A stretch of DNA of 64,000 nt, taken from the NCBI RefSeq assembly GCF_025380365.1, contig NZ_JAOCQF010000001.1:496001-560000 (forward strand), given 5' to 3'. The first letter of the stretch is position 1. Every line of letters begins with the position of its first letter. Below the pieces are notes generated by a model. The model ran no database searches. It saw only the letters and a list, made by a program, of their open reading frames with translations, and was not told the DNA's origin. A program made the translations under genes and the position numbers. Below are positions 1-9,441 of this stretch, piece by piece. This DNA is from Albidovulum sediminis. GTDB taxonomy: Bacteria > Pseudomonadota > Alphaproteobacteria > Rhodobacterales > Rhodobacteraceae.

Positions 1-1492
1 GGGGCAGGTCGAGCGGGCGCGGCGCGGGATCGGGCGCGGGCACGCCGTCGCGGGCCCGCACCAGGCGCGGGCTGACATCGGTGCCCGAGGCCAGGCGCGC
101 GGTCATCACCGCAAGCTGGAGCGGCGAGGCCAGCACATAACCCTGGCCGATCCCGGCATTGAGCGTGTCGCCCACCTGCCAGTCCTTGCCGTACTTGCCG
201 AGCTTCCAGGCGCGGTCGGGGGCGATCCCCTCGGTGATCGCCGACATCGGCAGGTCGTGGCGCACCCCGATCCCCAGCCGGCGCGCCATCGCGGCGATGC
301 GGTCGATGCCGACGCGCTGCGCGATCTCGTAATAATAGACGTCGCAGGACTGCTCCAGGCTTTGCGACAGGCCCACACGCCCGTGGCCGCCGCGTTTCCA
401 GCAGTGGAAGCGGCGGTTGCCAAGTTCGGTGAAGCCGGGGCAGTAGACGGTTTCGCCGGGGTCGATCACGCCGGCCTCCATCGCGGCGAGCGCGGTCACC
501 ATCTTGAAGGTGGAACCCGGCGGATAGGCGCCCTGCACGGTCTTGTCGGCCAGCGGCCGGTGGTCGTTTTCGGTCAGGGACTTGTAGTCGGCCGAGGAGA
601 TGCCGCGCACGAACAGGTTGGGATCGAAGGTCGGCGACGACACGATGGCCAGAATGTCGCCGTTGCGCACGTCCATCACGACGGCGGCCGCGCTTTCGTT
701 GCCCAGCCGCGCCTGCGCGTAGTTCTGCAGGTAGCGGTCGAGCGTCAGTTGCAGCGTGGTGCCGGGGATGCCCTCCTTGCGGTCAAGCTCGCGCATCACC
801 CGCCCGGTCGAGGTCACCTCGATCCGACGGGTGCCGGCCTTGCCGCGCAGGTCGATCTCGAGCTTGCCCTCGACGCCGACCTTGCCGATCTGGAACTTCG
901 GGATCTGCAGGAGCGGGTCGGGATTCTCGATCTTCGACAGGTCGTAGTCGCTGACCGGGCCGACGTAGCCCAGCACATGGGCGAAATCGCCCGCCTGCGG
1001 ATAGACGCGCGACAGGCCCACCTCGGTGGTGATGCCGGGAAGGGCCGGGGCGTTGACGGCGACGCGGGAGAAGTCTTCCCACCGAAGCTGGTCGGCGACG
1101 GTGATGGGCAGCGTCGGGCTGCGGCGCATCACCTCCTTGAGGGTGCGGGCGATGTCGTCCTCGGTCATCGGGATCAGCCGGGCAAGGCGGCGCAGAACCT
1201 CCTCGACCTCGCCCGCATCCTCGCGCGTGATGACGACGCGGTAGTTCTGGCCGTTGCCGGCCAGAACCCCGCCGTTGCGGTCGAGGATCAGGCCGCGCGC
1301 CGGTGGCAGAAGCCTGATCTTGATCGAGTTTTCCTCGGCCAGAAGGCGGAACTGGTCCGCCTGTTCGACCTGCATGAAGCGCATCCGGAGCGCAAGCGTC
1401 GCCACCGTCGCGGCCTGGACCCCGCCGATCACGAGCGCCCGCCGGCTGATCTTGCGCGCGCTTTCCAGACTGTCCTTGGGGGAGCGCCTCAT
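1..1492 (-). CDS. mrdA: Penicillin-binding protein 2 (peptidoglycan transpeptidase), 3' end outside window
   Basis: Cross-links peptidoglycan during lateral wall growth in the rod complex with RodA and the Mre proteins; inner-membrane anchored, periplasmic catalytic domain. About 497 codons are in the window and the frame stays open to base 1, so the C-terminus (with the KTG box) is missing. The start is short and basic (MRRSPKDSLE), followed by a hydrophobic anchor and the PPARGLILDRNG segment typical of class B PBPs. The active-site box STFK falls at residues 327-330 and the second box, SCD, at 382-384, as expected for a roughly 630-residue PBP2. The ATG overlaps the mreD stop (ATGA), so translation is probably coupled. 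Last visible gene of the mreBCD-mrdA operon. Confidence 0.95.
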   Translation of the reverse strand, partial: MRRSPKDSLESARKISRRALVIGGVQAATVATLALRMRFMQVEQADQFRLLAEENSIKIRLLPPARGLILDRNGGVLAGNGQNYRVVITREDAGEVEEVLRRLARLIPMTEDDIARTLKEVMRRSPTLPITVADQLRWEDFSRVAVNAPALPGITTEVGLSRVYPQAGDFAHVLGYVGPVSDYDLSKIENPDPLLQIPKFQIGKVGVEGKLEIDLRGKAGTRRIEVTSTGRVMRELDRKEGIPGTTLQLTLDRYLQNYAQARLGNESAAAVVMDVRNGDILAIVSSPTFDPNLFVRGISSADYKSLTENDHRPLADKTVQGAYPPGSTFKMVTALAAMEAGVIDPGETVYCPGFTELGNRRFHCWKRGGHGRVGLSQSLEQSCDVYYYEIAQRVGIDRIAAMARRLGIGVRHDLPMSAITEGIAPDRAWKLGKYGKDWQVGDTLNAGIGQGYVLASPLQLAVMTARLASGTDVSPRLVRARDGVPAPDPAPRPLDLP

Positions 1493-2028
1493 AGCCGCTG
1501 CCCCATCGCGTCGACCTCGCCGGGTGCGGCGCGGCGCAGGCCAAGCAGCGCCTGAAGGGCGAAGGCAAGGAAGGGATAGGCGGCCATCGACACGATCAGC
1601 TGAAGCAGCGATATCCCGAACCCCGCCTGCGGTACGACGAAGAGCGCAAGCAGGGCGCGGTTGACCAGCATGATGGCAAACATGGCCAGAGATGCAATCA
1701 GCCATTCGAGCAGGAAGTTCACCTCGCGCAGGCCGATCCGGTGCGAGCGCAGGAATTCCGTCACCACGAGCACGAGCGCCGCCCAAAGCCCGGGCGGGCG
1801 CATCGTCAGGATGTCCTCGACCAGGATCACCGCGGCAATCAGGGGCGCGGGCACGTGGTCCGGCCGCCGGATCACCCAGAGGAGGGTGAGCAGGAGCACG
1901 AAGTCCGGCCCCGGCACGCTGACCGGAAGGGTCGACAGCGGCAGAAGCCGCAGGAACAGGAAGCCCGCGCAGAGAAGCGCGTAGATGACACGGTAGCCAA
2001 GCCGGCGGGCGAGCAGCGGATCAACCAT
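1489..2028 (-). CDS. mreD: Rod shape-determining protein MreD
   Basis: Small integral inner-membrane protein of the elongasome. The 179 residues are strongly hydrophobic, with about five membrane segments (for example residues 13-32, 43-50, 80-90, 105-125 and 140-160), as in the MreD family. It starts inside the end of mreC (8-base overlap) and ends over the mrdA start codon, so it is embedded in a translationally coupled mreC-mreD-mrdA run. Identification rests as much on position as on sequence, because MreD diverges fast. Confidence 0.9.
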   Translation of the reverse strand: MVDPLLARRLGYRVIYALLCAGFLFLRLLPLSTLPVSVPGPDFVLLLTLLWVIRRPDHVPAPLIAAVILVEDILTMRPPGLWAALVLVVTEFLRSHRIGLREVNFLLEWLIASLAMFAIMLVNRALLALFVVPQAGFGISLLQLIVSMAAYPFLAFALQALLGLRRAAPGEVDAMGQRL

Positions 2029-2938
2029 CGGCCGGCACCTCGACCGCGGGGGCCTCGGGCTCCTGCATCAGAAGGGGCGGCAGGGGTGGCGGGATCAGCA
2101 CGCCCGGCTCGGTGATCTGCTCCGCCGGGTGGCTGCGCAGCACGCGCAGGAACTCGAGCCGCTGGTAGTCTGCGGCAAGCCGCACCCTCAGCCTCAGATC
2201 GGTGCCCTGCGCCACCTCGCCCACCAGAAGTCCCGAGGGAAAGACACCGCCATCGCCCGAGGACACCACCCGGTCGCCGGGGCGCACCTCGTCCGGGCTT
2301 TCGAGAAAGTCGATCAGCGGCGTCGGGCTGTTGTCGCCCACCAGCATCGCCTTCTGGCCCGAGGGCTGGATCGTCACCGGGATCCGGCTTGAGGCGTCGG
2401 TCAGAAGGATCACGCGGGACGTTGTCTGCCCGACGCCGGAAATGCGCCCGACGACGCCCAGCCCGTCCATCGTCGCCCAGCCGTCGACGATGCCGTCGCG
2501 CGCGCCCACGTTCAGAAGCACCGACTGGCGGAAGGGCGACCCCGCATCGGCCAGCACCACGCCCGACACCGTCGTCAGCTTCGGGTCGAGGCGGACCTGG
2601 TTCTGCGCCAGAAGCTTGGCGTTCTGCTGTTCCAGCTGGACCGCCGCCTCTTTCCACGCCTTCATCTGCTGCAACTCACGCCGGAGTTCCTGGTTCTGTT
2701 CGTAAAGGCTGGCGTAGGACTGGAAGCCCTCGACCATCGCCGCCAGCCTTGTGACGGGCACCATCGCCCAGTCGAAGCCGGGCACCACCCGGTCGATGAG
2801 CGCGGCGCGGAAGCGTTCGACCCGCGGGCTGTCGATACGCCAGACCAGGAAGATGCCCGCCAGCACAAGCAGGAGAAGCGCGATCAGCACGCGGCGGACC
2901 GGTCCCTTGTAGTCGGCGCTCTCGCGTTGGCGTGCCAT
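2021..2938 (-). CDS. mreC: Rod shape-determining protein MreC
   Basis: Bitopic inner-membrane scaffold of the cell-wall elongation complex, linking cytoplasmic MreB to periplasmic PBP2. The 305-residue protein has a short basic N-terminus, one membrane segment at about residues 15-32, a coiled-coil stretch at about 72-105 (YEQNQELRRELQQMKAW and following), then the beta-rich MreC core with GARDGIVDGWATMDGLGVVG. The proline-rich C-terminal tail (PPPLPPLL) is common in Rhodobacterales MreC. It lies 35 bases downstream of mreB and overlaps mreD by 8 bases. Confidence 0.95.
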   Translation of the reverse strand: MARQRESADYKGPVRRVLIALLLLVLAGIFLVWRIDSPRVERFRAALIDRVVPGFDWAMVPVTRLAAMVEGFQSYASLYEQNQELRRELQQMKAWKEAAVQLEQQNAKLLAQNQVRLDPKLTTVSGVVLADAGSPFRQSVLLNVGARDGIVDGWATMDGLGVVGRISGVGQTTSRVILLTDASSRIPVTIQPSGQKAMLVGDNSPTPLIDFLESPDEVRPGDRVVSSGDGGVFPSGLLVGEVAQGTDLRLRVRLAADYQRLEFLRVLRSHPAEQITEPGVLIPPPLPPLLMQEPEAPAVEVPADG

Positions 2939-2973
2939 GCGCGGCCTTTTTCCGGGGGCGCCGGGCAGGCGCC

Positions 2974-4061
<1,088 letters not shown>

Positions 4062-4198
4062 AATTCGTTGGCGTTTCTTATAGGCGCTGGCGGAGGAAAG
4101 CGGAAGGGGGCACCGCTGTTGGGTCTGGCAGGAAACCGCCGGATTTCACTTTTCGAACATTTCCGGGGGCAGGGGTTCAACACCACCCCCGGAAACTT

Positions 4199-5782
4199 TC
4201 ACGAAGCCGACTTGACGTCCTCCGCGGGCTTGGTCTTGGCCCGCCGCACGACAAGGTTGTTCAGCGCATTGACATAGGCCTTGGCCGAGGCAACGACGGT
4301 GTCGGTGTCCGACGACTGGCCGGTGACGATCTTGCCGCCCTCCTCCAGACGCACGGAAACGGTGGCCTGCGCGTCGGTTCCTTCGGTCACCGCGTGGACC
4401 TGGTAGAGCGCCAGCCGCGCGGTATGCGGGAACAGCTTCTTGACCGCGTTGAAGGTCGCGTCCACCGGCCCGTCGCCCTGCGCCGTCACCTGGTGATCGA
4501 CCCCGTCCACGGTCAGGATCAGGTCGGCGGACTGCGGCGCCTCGGTCCCGCAGATCACGCGCAGGAACTTCACCTGCAGGTGGTCGCCCGCCGCTTCCGA
4601 GGCGGTGTCGGTCATCAGCGCGACCAGGTCGTCGTCGTAGACCTCCTTCTTGCGGTCGGCGAGCGCCTTGAAGCGCACGAAGACATCGTTGAGCTGGTTG
4701 TCGGCCAGCTCGTAGCCCAGTTGCCGCAGCTTGTCGCGCAGCGCCGCGCGGCCCGAATGCTTGCCCATGACGAGGTTCGAGGCCGACAGCCCGATATCCT
4801 CGGGGCGCATGATCTCGAAGGTCTGGGCGTTCTTCAGCATCCCGTCCTGGTGGATGCCGCTTTCGTGGGCGAAGGCGTTCTTGCCGACGATGGCCTTGTT
4901 GAACTGCACCGGGAAGCCCGACACCGCGGCGACCCGGCGCGAGATGTTCATGATCTTCGTGGTGTCGATGCCGGTGCGGTAGGGCATGATGTCGTTGCGC
5001 ACCTTCAGCGCCATCACCACCTCTTCGAGCGCGGTGTTGCCGGCGCGTTCGCCCAGGCCGTTGATCGTGCACTCGATCTGGCGCGCGCCCGCCTCGACCG
5101 CGGCCAGCGCGTTCGCTGTCGCCATGCCGAGGTCGTTGTGGCAATGGGTGGCGAAGGTGATCGTGTCGGCCCCCGGCACGCGGTCCAGCAGCATGCGGAT
5201 CAGGTCGGCCGATTCCCTGGGCGCGGTGTAGCCCACGGTGTCGGGGATGTTGATCGTGGTGGCGCCCGCCCTGATCGCGATCTCCACCACCCGGCAGAGG
5301 TAGTCGTGTTCGGTCCGCGTGGCGTCCATCGGCGACCACTGCACATTGTCGCAGAGGTTGCGCGCGTGGCTGACCGTCTCGTGGATGCGCTCTGCCATCT
5401 GGTCCATGTCCAGATTGGGAATCGCGCGGTGCAGCGGCGAGGTGCCGATGAAGGTGTGGATGCGCGGACGCTTGGCGTGGCGCACCGCTTCCCAGCAGCG
5501 GTCGATGTCCTTGTAGTTCGCGCGTGCGAGGCCGCAGATCACCGCGTTGCGGGATTGCCGGGCGATCGCGCTGACCGCCTCGAAGTCGCCCTCCGAGGCG
5601 ATGGGAAAGCCCGCCTCGATGATGTCGACGCCCATCTCGTCGAGCATCTCGGCGATCTCGAGCTTTTCGGCATGCGTCATGGTCGCGCCGGGCGACTGTT
5701 CGCCGTCCCTCAGCGTGGTGTCGAAGATCAGGACGCGGTCCTGTCGGGACTTCGCGTCGGCGGTTCTGGTGTCGTTGGTCAT
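4199..5782 (-). CDS. leuA: 2-isopropylmalate synthase
   Basis: First committed step of leucine synthesis: condenses 2-oxoisovalerate with acetyl-CoA; cytosolic homodimer, normally inhibited by leucine. The 527 residues fit the long LeuA form, with an HMGL-like TIM barrel first (DTTLRDGEQSPGATM near residue 22; metal site HCHNDLGMATAN near residue 214), then the regulatory LeuA dimer domain in the last 140 residues (ATVSVRLEEGGKIVTGQSSD). GGAAG upstream of the ATG supports the start. A leucine-rich leader peptide and stem-loop lie 47-162 bases upstream, pointing to leucine-dependent attenuation. No other leu genes are adjacent. Confidence 0.97.
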   Translation of the reverse strand: MTNDTRTADAKSRQDRVLIFDTTLRDGEQSPGATMTHAEKLEIAEMLDEMGVDIIEAGFPIASEGDFEAVSAIARQSRNAVICGLARANYKDIDRCWEAVRHAKRPRIHTFIGTSPLHRAIPNLDMDQMAERIHETVSHARNLCDNVQWSPMDATRTEHDYLCRVVEIAIRAGATTINIPDTVGYTAPRESADLIRMLLDRVPGADTITFATHCHNDLGMATANALAAVEAGARQIECTINGLGERAGNTALEEVVMALKVRNDIMPYRTGIDTTKIMNISRRVAAVSGFPVQFNKAIVGKNAFAHESGIHQDGMLKNAQTFEIMRPEDIGLSASNLVMGKHSGRAALRDKLRQLGYELADNQLNDVFVRFKALADRKKEVYDDDLVALMTDTASEAAGDHLQVKFLRVICGTEAPQSADLILTVDGVDHQVTAQGDGPVDATFNAVKKLFPHTARLALYQVHAVTEGTDAQATVSVRLEEGGKIVTGQSSDTDTVVASAKAYVNALNNLVVRRAKTKPAEDVKSAS

Positions 5783-5828
5783 GGCTTGTCTTCCGTCTGT
5801 GTCCCTAGCGTTGGCTTGGCGCTGGTCA

Positions 5829-5864
5829 CCTCTGAGCGGTCGCGCCGGAGGGCACGCTCAGAGG
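5829..5864 (-). promoter_or_regulatory. Attenuator stem-loop in the leuA leader
   Basis: Perfect 10-bp inverted repeat: CCTCTGAGCG at 5829-5838 and CGCTCAGAGG at 5855-5864, with a 16-base loop, 46 bases upstream of the leuA start. On the transcript the 5' arm contains the stop codon of the leader peptide, so a ribosome finishing the peptide would block the stem. A second, smaller hairpin (CGCGCC/GGCGCG, 5897-5911) lies inside the leader coding region. No U tract follows the 3' arm, so the mechanism may not be classic intrinsic termination. Confidence 0.65.
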
Positions 5865-5944
5865 CAGCTAAGGAGGAGAAGGCCACGGCGGCAGCCCGCG
5901 CCGAGGGCGCGCGAAGGCAGAAGGATATGCCGGATCCGTGTCAT
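5858..5944 (-). CDS. Leucine-rich leader peptide of leuA (28 aa)
   Basis: A 28-codon ORF starting ATG at 5944 and stopping TGA at 5858, just upstream of leuA. Eight of 28 codons are leucine, including four in a row (CTT CTC CTC CTT, residues 22-25) seven codons before the end of the reading frame, stop included. The stop lies inside the 5' arm of the attenuator stem. The design is that of a transcription-attenuation leader: leucine starvation stalls the ribosome at the leucine run and changes downstream folding. There is no Shine-Dalgarno sequence before the ATG, and a TATAGT box lies only 7 bases upstream, so the mRNA may start at or next to the AUG. The same leaderless arrangement is known for trpL in Sinorhizobium meliloti. 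Confidence 0.75.
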   Translation of the reverse strand: MTRIRHILLPSRALGAGCRRGLLLLSCL

Positions 5945-5951
5945 GGGCGCG

Positions 5952-5957
5952 ACTATA
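5952..5957 (-). promoter_or_regulatory. -10 box of the leu leader promoter
   Basis: TATAGT on the minus strand, matching the sigma-70 -10 consensus in five of six bases. It ends 7 bases before the leader-peptide ATG, so the expected start site is about 5944-5946. The pyrimidine-rich stretch upstream shows no strong -35 box. Confidence 0.5.
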
Positions 5958-6029
5958 CGTGCCGCGAAGGAAAGGAAAAGCGAAAAATGACACCGTCGGG
6001 CGCCGGGCCTGTCGGCCCCGCGCGCGCCT

Positions 6030-7514
6030 TCAGTTGCCGGTGCCTTCGGCCGGCGCGGCGGGTGCGGCGGGTGCAGTTCCCTCGGGCGCCGTTCCCTCGG
6101 GGGTTGCGGCCGGGGCCGCGTCGGGCGCGGTCAGCGCATCCCCGTCCCAGGTGCCGGTCGCCACCTCGCCGGTGGCGTAGCGCAGCGTGCCCTGGCCCTG
6201 GCGGCGGCCGTTCCTGAAGGTGCCTTCGTAGACGTCGCCGTTGGGATAGGTGGCCACGCCCTTGCCGTCGATCTCGCCCGCCTTCCACTGGCCGGAATAG
6301 CGGAAGCCGTCGGTCATCACGATGTCGCCCTCGCCCTCCCGCTTGCCCGCCACGAAACCGCCGGTATAGACGGTGCCGTCGGCATAGACCGCGATCCCCT
6401 GACCCTCGCGCGCGCCGTCCTTCCAGTCGCCGTCATAGGAATAGCCGTCGGGGTAGGTCATCTTGCCCTTGCCGTGGTTCTTGCCGTCCTTGAACCCGCC
6501 TTCGTAGACAAGGCCGTTGGCATAGACCGCCTTGCCCTGTCCCTCGATCACGCCGGCCTTCCAGTCGCCCTCATAGGTGGCGCCGTCGGCGTAGGTGATA
6601 TTGCCCTTGCCGTCGGCCTTGTCGGCCTTGAACTGGCCCTCGTAGACCGAGCCGTCCGGGTAGGTCGCCTTGCCCTGGCCCTCGATCCGCCCGCCCGCCC
6701 AGTCGCCGTCGTAGACATAGCCGTCGTGGCCGCGGAAGGTGCCCTTGCCCTGGCGCGCGTCGTTCGCGAAGCCGCCTTCGTAGACATCGCCGTTGGCATA
6801 GGTGACCTTGCCGGTGCCGTGGCGCTTGCCATCGGCCAGAAGCCCCTCGTAGACGTCGCCGTTGGGCTGGGTCAGCTTGCCGAGGCCGTTGATCTGGCCT
6901 TCCTTCCAGGCGCCTTCGTAGATCAGCCCGTCCGCGGTCGTCAGCTTGCCCTGTCCGGCGCGCTGGCCGCGCAGCATGTCGCCCTCGTAGACGGCGCCGT
7001 CGGGGTAGGTGATGCGGCCCTTGCCTTCCTTCACCCCCATCACCCAGTCGCCTTCGTAGACATAGCCGCCGGGGCTTTCCATCCGGCCCTTGCCGTGGTG
7101 CAGCGCCTTGACGAAGCCGCCGGTGTAGGTGACGCCATTGGCATAGCGGGCCACGCCCTCGCCCTCGATCTCGCCTGCGACCCAGTCGCCCTCATAGGTG
7201 CCGCCGTCGGCGAAGGTGATCTTGCCCTTGCCCTGCGGCTTGCCCTTGACGAAGGCGCCCTCGTAGACCGAGCCGTTCGGATAGCGCGCGATGCCCTGGC
7301 CGAGGATCTCGCCCTCGACCCAGTCGCCGGAGTATTCGTAGCCGTTGGGCAGCCGGTAGGTGCCGCGTCCGTGCTGCTTGCCGTCCTTGAAGGTGCCTTC
7401 GTAGATGCCGCCGTCCTCGTACTGCTTGGACACCACATCCTGCGCCGCAGCCGGGCCCCAGGCGCAGGCAAGCGCCAGCGCCAGACCACAAGCCGCAATA
7501 CCCTTCGTCACCAT
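6030..7514 (-). CDS. Secreted MORN-repeat protein
   Basis: Function unknown. The ATG at 7514 gives 494 residues with a signal peptide (GIAACGLALALACAWG, cleavage near AAAQ), so the protein is probably periplasmic or outer-membrane associated. From about residue 35 it is almost entirely MORN repeats of 23 residues (consensus VYEGDW...GKGKVTYPDG): 18 clear units plus a degraded last unit (VATGTW). An Ala/Pro/Glu-rich tail of about 30 residues follows. MORN arrays form elongated beta structures, in some proteins binding lipids or dimerising. The repeats are similar at DNA level, so copy number may vary between strains. An in-frame upstream start at 7553 would bury the signal peptide and is less likely. 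Confidence 0.85.
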   Translation of the reverse strand: MVTKGIAACGLALALACAWGPAAAQDVVSKQYEDGGIYEGTFKDGKQHGRGTYRLPNGYEYSGDWVEGEILGQGIARYPNGSVYEGAFVKGKPQGKGKITFADGGTYEGDWVAGEIEGEGVARYANGVTYTGGFVKALHHGKGRMESPGGYVYEGDWVMGVKEGKGRITYPDGAVYEGDMLRGQRAGQGKLTTADGLIYEGAWKEGQINGLGKLTQPNGDVYEGLLADGKRHGTGKVTYANGDVYEGGFANDARQGKGTFRGHDGYVYDGDWAGGRIEGQGKATYPDGSVYEGQFKADKADGKGNITYADGATYEGDWKAGVIEGQGKAVYANGLVYEGGFKDGKNHGKGKMTYPDGYSYDGDWKDGAREGQGIAVYADGTVYTGGFVAGKREGEGDIVMTDGFRYSGQWKAGEIDGKGVATYPNGDVYEGTFRNGRRQGQGTLRYATGEVATGTWDGDALTAPDAAPAATPEGTAPEGTAPAAPAAPAEGTGN

Positions 7515-7706
7515 GACTGCCCCCGCAATACCCGATTGCTCCGCCGGAACCATCCCCGGCGAAGCGTCTTGCCGGAAGCCTATTGAAGGGTAGAGGCAGA
7601 GGCAAGCACCCCGCGCCTCGTGCCCCGGTCCCGCGCCGGGTGGCCGCCTTGCCGCTTCCGCTGGCGCGCCAGTCTGCTAAGAGGGGGCAAACGCATGGGG
7701 TGCCGC

Positions 7707-9368
7707 ATGTCCGACACGTTCCGCCTGACGCTCGCGCAGCTCAACCCGACGGTGGGCGCGATCGCGGCCAATGCCGCGAAAGCTCGCGCCGCCTGGGAGG
7801 CCGGCAAGGCCGCGGGTGCGGCCATGGTCGCGCTGCCCGAGATGTTCGTCACCGGCTACCAGACCCAGGACCTGGTGAAGAAGAACGCCTTCACCCGCCA
7901 CGCCATGCGCGCGGTCGAGGAGCTTGCGCGCGATTGCGCCGATGGGCCGGCACTGGGCATCGGCGGGCCCTGGCTGGACGACGAGGGACGGCTTTTCAAC
8001 GCCTGGTACGTGTGCGAAGGCGGGCGCGTCGCGGCCCGCATCCTCAAGCACCACCTGCCGAACTACAGCGTCTTCGACGAAAAGCGGCTGTTCGAATCGG
8101 GCCCGGTCTCCGGCCCCTACCGGATCGGCCCGCTCCGCATCGGCACGCCGATCTGCGAGGACGCGTGGTTTCCCGACGTCTGCGAGACGCTGGCGGAGAC
8201 GGGGGCCGAGATCCTTCTGGTCCCCAACGGCTCGCCCTATTACCGCGGCAAGTTCGACCGGCGGGTGAACCTGATGGTGGCCCGCGTGGTCGAGACCGGC
8301 CTGCCGATGGTCTACCTGAATTTCGTCGGCGGCCAGGACGACCAGCTGTTCGACGGCGGGTCCTTCGTGATCAACCCCGGCGGCGCGCTGGCCGCCCAGC
8401 TGCCGGTCTGGGAAGAGACGATCGCGCATGTCGATTTCACCCGCCATGCCGACGGCTGGCGGGCCGAGACGGGCGCGCGTGCGGTCCACCCCGGCGAGTG
8501 GGAACAGGACTATCGCGCGATGGTCCTGTCGCTGTCGGACTACATGGCGAAAAGCGGCTTCGGGAAGGTGCTGCTTGGCCTGTCGGGCGGGATCGACAGC
8601 GCCCTTGTCGCCACCATCGCCGCCGACGCGCTCGGCCCCGGGAACGTCCGCTGCGTCATGCTGCCCTCGGAATTCACCTCCGCCGATTCGCTCGAGGATG
8701 CCGCCGCTGTCGCAGCCGCGCTGGGCTGCCGGCTTGACACCGTGCCGATTTCCGGGCCCCGCGCGGCGGTGACCGAGGCGCTGGGGCCGCTCTTCGAGGG
8801 CACGCCCTTCGGCGTGGCCGAGGAAAACGTGCAGTCGCGCCTGCGCGGCCTTTTGCTGATGGCGATCTCGAACAAGTTCGGCGAGATGCTGCTGACCACC
8901 GGCAACAAGTCCGAGGTGGCGGTGGGCTATGCCACGATCTACGGCGACATGGCGGGCGGCTACAACCCGATCAAGGACCTTTACAAGATGCGGGTGTTCG
9001 AGACCTGCCGCTGGCGCAACGCCAACCACCGCCCCTGGATGAAGGGGCCGGCGGGCGCGGTCATCCCCGGGCGCGTGATCGACAAGGCGCCCTCGGCCGA
9101 ACTGCGCGCGAACCAGAAGGACGAGGATTCGCTGCCGCCCTATCCGGTGCTGGACGCCATCCTAGAACGGCTGATCGAGGGCGACATGGCGGTGGCCGAG
9201 ATCGTCGCCGAGGGCTTCGACCGCGCCACGGTGAAGAAGGTCGAACACCTCGTCTACATCAGCGAGCACAAGCGCTTCCAGGCCGCGCCGGGGGCGAGGA
9301 TCACGCGCAAGGCGTTCTGGCTCGACCGGCGCTATCCGATCGTGAACCGCTGGCGCGACGAGGGCTGA
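7707..9368 (+). CDS. nadE: Glutamine-dependent NAD+ synthetase
   Basis: Last step of NAD biosynthesis: amidates deamido-NAD using ammonia released from glutamine. The 553 residues have two domains. The N-terminal nitrilase-type glutaminase carries the Glu-Lys-Cys triad (E45 in ALPEMF, K114 in ILKHHLPNY, C150 in ICEDAW). The C-terminal synthetase has the PPi-loop SGGIDS at residues 293-298 and the substrate region TTGNKSEVAVGYATIYGD. An in-frame ATG at 7695 has a GAGGGGG motif 7 bases upstream and is a plausible alternative start; 7707 matches the usual family N-terminus. Divergent from the MORN gene. Confidence 0.96.
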   Translation: MSDTFRLTLAQLNPTVGAIAANAAKARAAWEAGKAAGAAMVALPEMFVTGYQTQDLVKKNAFTRHAMRAVEELARDCADGPALGIGGPWLDDEGRLFNAWYVCEGGRVAARILKHHLPNYSVFDEKRLFESGPVSGPYRIGPLRIGTPICEDAWFPDVCETLAETGAEILLVPNGSPYYRGKFDRRVNLMVARVVETGLPMVYLNFVGGQDDQLFDGGSFVINPGGALAAQLPVWEETIAHVDFTRHADGWRAETGARAVHPGEWEQDYRAMVLSLSDYMAKSGFGKVLLGLSGGIDSALVATIAADALGPGNVRCVMLPSEFTSADSLEDAAAVAAALGCRLDTVPISGPRAAVTEALGPLFEGTPFGVAEENVQSRLRGLLLMAISNKFGEMLLTTGNKSEVAVGYATIYGDMAGGYNPIKDLYKMRVFETCRWRNANHRPWMKGPAGAVIPGRVIDKAPSAELRANQKDEDSLPPYPVLDAILERLIEGDMAVAEIVAEGFDRATVKKVEHLVYISEHKRFQAAPGARITRKAFWLDRRYPIVNRWRDEG

Positions 9369-9441
9369 GGCTTTGCCCCCGGCTTGACCCCGCTGAGGGG
9401 GCGGGCCAAGGTCGCGCGGACACAGCCGAACCGGGGGACAC

